64,000 nucleotides of DNA, from contig JAGBNF010000011.1 of NCBI GenBank assembly GCA_017634555.1, positions 1 through 64,000 of the forward strand, given 5' to 3'. A program made the position numbers and the translations under genes. Below the pieces are notes generated by a model. It ran no database searches. It was not told the DNA's origin and was given only the letters and a program-made list of their open reading frames with translations. Positions 63,001-64,000 of the stretch are shown here, piece after piece. The DNA is from Eubacterium sp. GTDB lineage: Bacteria; Bacillota; Clostridia; Lachnospirales; Lachnospiraceae. Each line of letters opens with the position of its first letter. Within the stretch, counting starts at the first letter, position 1.

Positions 63001-63193
63001 TATCCGTAAGGTTGCTTGTGATAGGAAGCTCATCCTTATCGCGGAATATCTGCTGAATACGCTTCATCCCGGTCTGCTTCCTGATCTTGTGAGGGATATG
63101 GAATCTCTCAAGACCACGCTGGACAGCTTCCGCAACCTTGATATCCTCAGGCGCATGTCTGTATGAAATAAACGCATTATAATGATCAATCAT
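60062..63193 (-). CDS. TIR-domain protein with TM helix and beta-propeller
   Basis: This 1043-aa protein has an N-terminal TIR domain (~1-150) with YNAFISYRHA, LYNSDYLIVICSTNT and the conserved WVQREIEFF (Glu is the usual NAD-cleaving residue). One membrane helix follows (~192-212, LIFSAITLAAGGFGVYMY), then a large extracytoplasmic or cytosolic beta-propeller-like region of repeated blades (LAAYDQAGNIGVWNTET, WDDNTNL-type). It starts at ATG 63193 with GAAGGT upstream. The gene is alone and is driven by operator site D. TIR-propeller proteins are frequent in this group and mostly unstudied; NAD cleavage or a sensing role is possible. Confidence 0.85.
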   Translation of the reverse strand: MIDHYNAFISYRHAPEDIKVAEAVQRGLERFHIPHKIRKQTGMKRIQQIFRDKDELPITSNLTDTISHALYNSDYLIVICSTNTKESIWVQREIEFFLRNHTKNQILTVLVNGEPQDVIPDVLKYEERTVIDNNGMYQTVQTPIEPLSCDYRMPFRKAKKVELPRLASALIGCSYDELMNRRRQYVMQRMGLIFSAITLAAGGFGVYMYQSRNQIKTNYLNSLRNQSIFLANESLHLLEDQERVLAVQLALEALPKDENDQRPVTPEAERAITDATFSYVTSTPSNIFPEWVYSLPDHITAFEVAQNGKYLAAYDQAGNIGVWNTETNLSILSDFSSNRKSSGTEDLTFISSEELIFWGDTSINCLDCNNGTIKWTYTAETDNFYDDALLGSDSEYIYMKSGSKDTVVKLNRANGTLTETINIPLAKDGKEPEFNAFIRSGIMSPNCKKIAYILSPNYNESILCVYDLETQKIIYGEPTEEYISSLYWFDDDNLLTSTVIGVYDTSMSFSGIEFVSKDTTHIQCYSPADLKEKWNTDFTCTDTSIRSGFFRFDKTVSNDTILYYSGNVATTYNIKTGETIRNYNTNDSIVNVSDFNKDGKPTFITTSGNYAAPTDENTLALIPYFSGDLVQAEYTSSIYTMKSGNEILCYGFNVYDDEWKEIDYGTVITECSDYSLSDTALGVFHYDDDGKLYLTTYDLTDFETAQTMLIDEDPYCVSRYSIVHSDRNNIYILKGSMNGIELLTVEIKTGKISTDKLSEATLTSAPKSCTVNGYLVFANAPTYEQAYITVYDIKNKISKDYPLPEGVSQYATSAPKFYPEQNTILYSLENFVYFINTETGNVVSAEIEDDWESAMLISDNSIDGKYLLSDGKRTIMIDSAGKELFSLNSAGYTANGISFYDDGDPKTDDQILIAFSNGILYRYSITDGHFLGKCEALLSTTQSQETHFEFDNENHLLYFTSMQTLCVINTESWVEVAPITYCVGHHKPTDRFITYSRENTKSYRMGYFEHYTTEHLIEKGRDFLHGEELSDDYKSQYGITDDD

Positions 63194-63329
63194 ACCTTCA
63201 ACCTCAAATAGTTAATGATAATGTCACACATCCTATTATATGAAAAAATACATCATCTTTCAATGACGTGGATGTGGGTCCAACATAGTTACATACTAAT
63301 ATAATGCCCATAATTTCTGTCTTAGATAT

Positions 63330-63358
63330 ATCATATAATCAAAATGATAATAAGTCAA
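63330..63358 (-). promoter_or_regulatory. promoter with ATTATC-N5-GATAAT operator (site D)
   Basis: On the minus strand TTGACT (63358-63353), a 17-bp spacer and TATGAT (63335-63330). The operator ATTATC-ATTTT-GATTAT (63351-63335) fills the spacer exactly, so a bound regulator must exclude polymerase. It drives the TIR-domain gene 137 bp away; the leader 63194-63329 shows no gene. Confidence 0.75.
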
Positions 63359-63409
63359 TGGGAATTTTCTGAATTATATATGAAATGTACCGCTTTTCAA
63401 AATTGATGC

Positions 63410-63438
63410 TTGACTTTAGCAAAGCGTTAAGTCATAAT
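63410..63438 (+). promoter_or_regulatory. promoter of the T-box/pheS unit
   Basis: TTGACT (63410-63415), a 17-bp spacer and CATAAT (63433-63438) lie just before the T-box leader. The start point would be near 63445. Confidence 0.75.
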
Positions 63439-63461
63439 ATCTGAATAAATCAAATATCGAC

Positions 63462-63737
63462 TAGCTGAGATGGTGCAACAAGTGTATAGAGAGGCTGTTT
63501 GCAGTCTCATTCGTCAACAGAGAGGTGGGGTCACCGGCTGAAAGCCCCGTCAGACTGAGCTATACATCATCTTCACACCGGAGCTTCCCAGATGAAGGTT
63601 TACTGTGTAGTTTGGGACGTTGGAGAACGTTAAACTTCTAATGAGTGTCGCAGTTTCTTTACAGACTGCGGAATCAGGGTGGTACCACGGAATAGTAATA
63701 GTTCGTCCCTGCATCGTAAGATGCAGGGACTATTTTT
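63462..63737 (+). ncRNA. T-box leader, Phe-specific
   Basis: The leader senses uncharged tRNA-Phe and lets pheS be transcribed. The T-box sequence CAGGGTGGTACCACGG is at 63675-63690 and is followed by a terminator, GTCCCTGCATC/GATGCAGGGAC (63705-63730), with a T run. Stem I begins at GGTG (63472-63475), which pairs with CACC (63576-63579); the internal loop on its 3' side holds TTC (63572-63574), a Phe codon and the likely specifier. GTATAG/CTATAC closes the upper stem. AGAGAG motifs are present. Confidence 0.93.
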
Positions 63738-63755
63738 GTGCGTTAGTTGAGCCAA

Positions 63756-63856
63756 TGTCATATGCGGAGCATATGACAAAATTCTGTGAACAGACTCGCA
63801 TTTATGCGAAAGTCTGTTTATCAGAATTTATGTCATATCTGCCGAAGGCAGATATG
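63756..63856. repeat. three perfect hairpins between T-box and pheS
   Basis: TGTCATATGC-GGA-GCATATGACA (63756-63778) has 10-bp arms. A three-tier hairpin spans 63779-63829 (AAATTCTG/CAGAATTT, CAGACT/AGTCTG, CGCAT/ATGCG). CATATCTGCC-GAA-GGCAGATATG (63834-63856) again has 10-bp arms. The style, including 3-nt loops, resembles the hairpin array at 4856-5108. The stretch 63738-63929 has no gene and lies in the 5' leader of pheS. Confidence 0.75.
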
Positions 63857-63929
63857 CGACTTTGGCGAGACCGCATCATGAGCATGGAGCGTAGCGGAAT
63901 GCGAAGTACAATTTAGGAGGAAACAGAGT

Positions 63930-64000
63930 ATGAAGGAAATGCTTGAGAAAATCAGAGTAGAAGCCGAGAAGAAGATTGCTGAATCACTTACACCTGAAGC
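63930..64000 (+). CDS. pheS: phenylalanyl-tRNA synthetase alpha subunit (partial)
   Basis: Only the first 23 codons are inside the window: MKEMLEKIRVEAEKKIAES, the N-terminal coiled-coil start of PheS. AGGAGG precedes the ATG at 63930. The Phe-specific T-box immediately upstream supports the assignment, and pheT should follow beyond the window. Confidence 0.88.
   Translation, partial: MKEMLEKIRVEAEKKIAESLTPE

Noticed and set aside
62486-63166. 226-codon open frame on the + strand
   Set aside because: It is antisense to the TIR domain, which is well supported.
63620-63916. 98-codon open frame on the + strand
   Set aside because: It runs through the T-box antiterminator, terminator and the following hairpins. 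The RNA structure explains the sequence, and no ribosome site precedes the frame.

Overview
The window looks like a chromosome segment of a low-GC Gram-positive anaerobe, most likely a Lachnospiraceae member (Clostridia, Butyrivibrio-like). Supporting signs are the AT-rich codon use, strong Shine-Dalgarno sites, TTG/GTG starts, Thr-Glu-Ala linkers in the lipoproteins, a T-box leader before pheS, BceRS-BceAB and YtrA-type modules, and a MetH whose reactivation domain is a separate protein. This taxonomic call is inference; there is no rRNA here.

Region 1 (about 36-13144) is an integrative mobilizable element inserted in the 3' end of tRNA-Gln(CUG). A 43-bp identical direct repeat (36-78 and 13102-13144) marks its ends, and a 30-bp subterminal repeat (28/30 identical) lies just inside each end. 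The element carries a phage-type repressor with a triple GTAC operator, a small Xis-like protein, a tyrosine integrase, a replication initiator with repeats inside its gene, a ParM/ParR partition pair (parM is frameshifted), a hairpin-rich probable oriT or centromere, and a MobV relaxase. Its very AT-rich cargo is a peptide export cassette: a double-glycine leader peptide, a large lipoprotein, a C39-peptidase ABC exporter and a small membrane protein. A broken AlbA_2-type regulator fills the right end.

Region 2 (13145-20727) begins at the right attachment site and ends at a third copy (19 bp) of the tRNA T-arm followed by a terminator. It may be an older island accreted at the same site. It holds a YtrA-type GntR/ABC operon with a perfect palindromic operator, a Fic protein, a DUF2262 protein and two membrane proteins of unknown function.

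Region 3 (20728-38105) contains proS, an alpha/beta hydrolase, a membrane protein with a duplicated domain, a GH51 arabinofuranosidase, several small membrane proteins, a HEAT-repeat lipoprotein, an operon of two sensor proteins plus a LuxR-type regulator, and a split ABC exporter (membrane-ATPase-membrane) with its own MerR regulator and a 19-bp-spacer MerR promoter.

Region 4 (38106-50346) contains rmlC-rmlB behind a second MerR-type promoter, a MerR-methyltransferase fusion divergent from a CPBP protease, a lipoprotein gene apparently split by an in-frame stop, and a BceRS-BceAB peptide-resistance module with a textbook BceR box.

Region 5 (50347-64000) contains a cobalamin/iron-type ABC importer next to the MetH reactivation protein and metH (a likely B12-methionine unit), an AEC transporter, a DHH phosphoesterase, a TIR-membrane-propeller protein, and a T-box leader with the start of pheS.

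Four promoters (near 23500, 27540, 42300 and 63340) share a palindrome ATTATC-N5-GATAAT. They serve four envelope or TIR-domain genes of unknown function and suggest an unrecognised local regulon.
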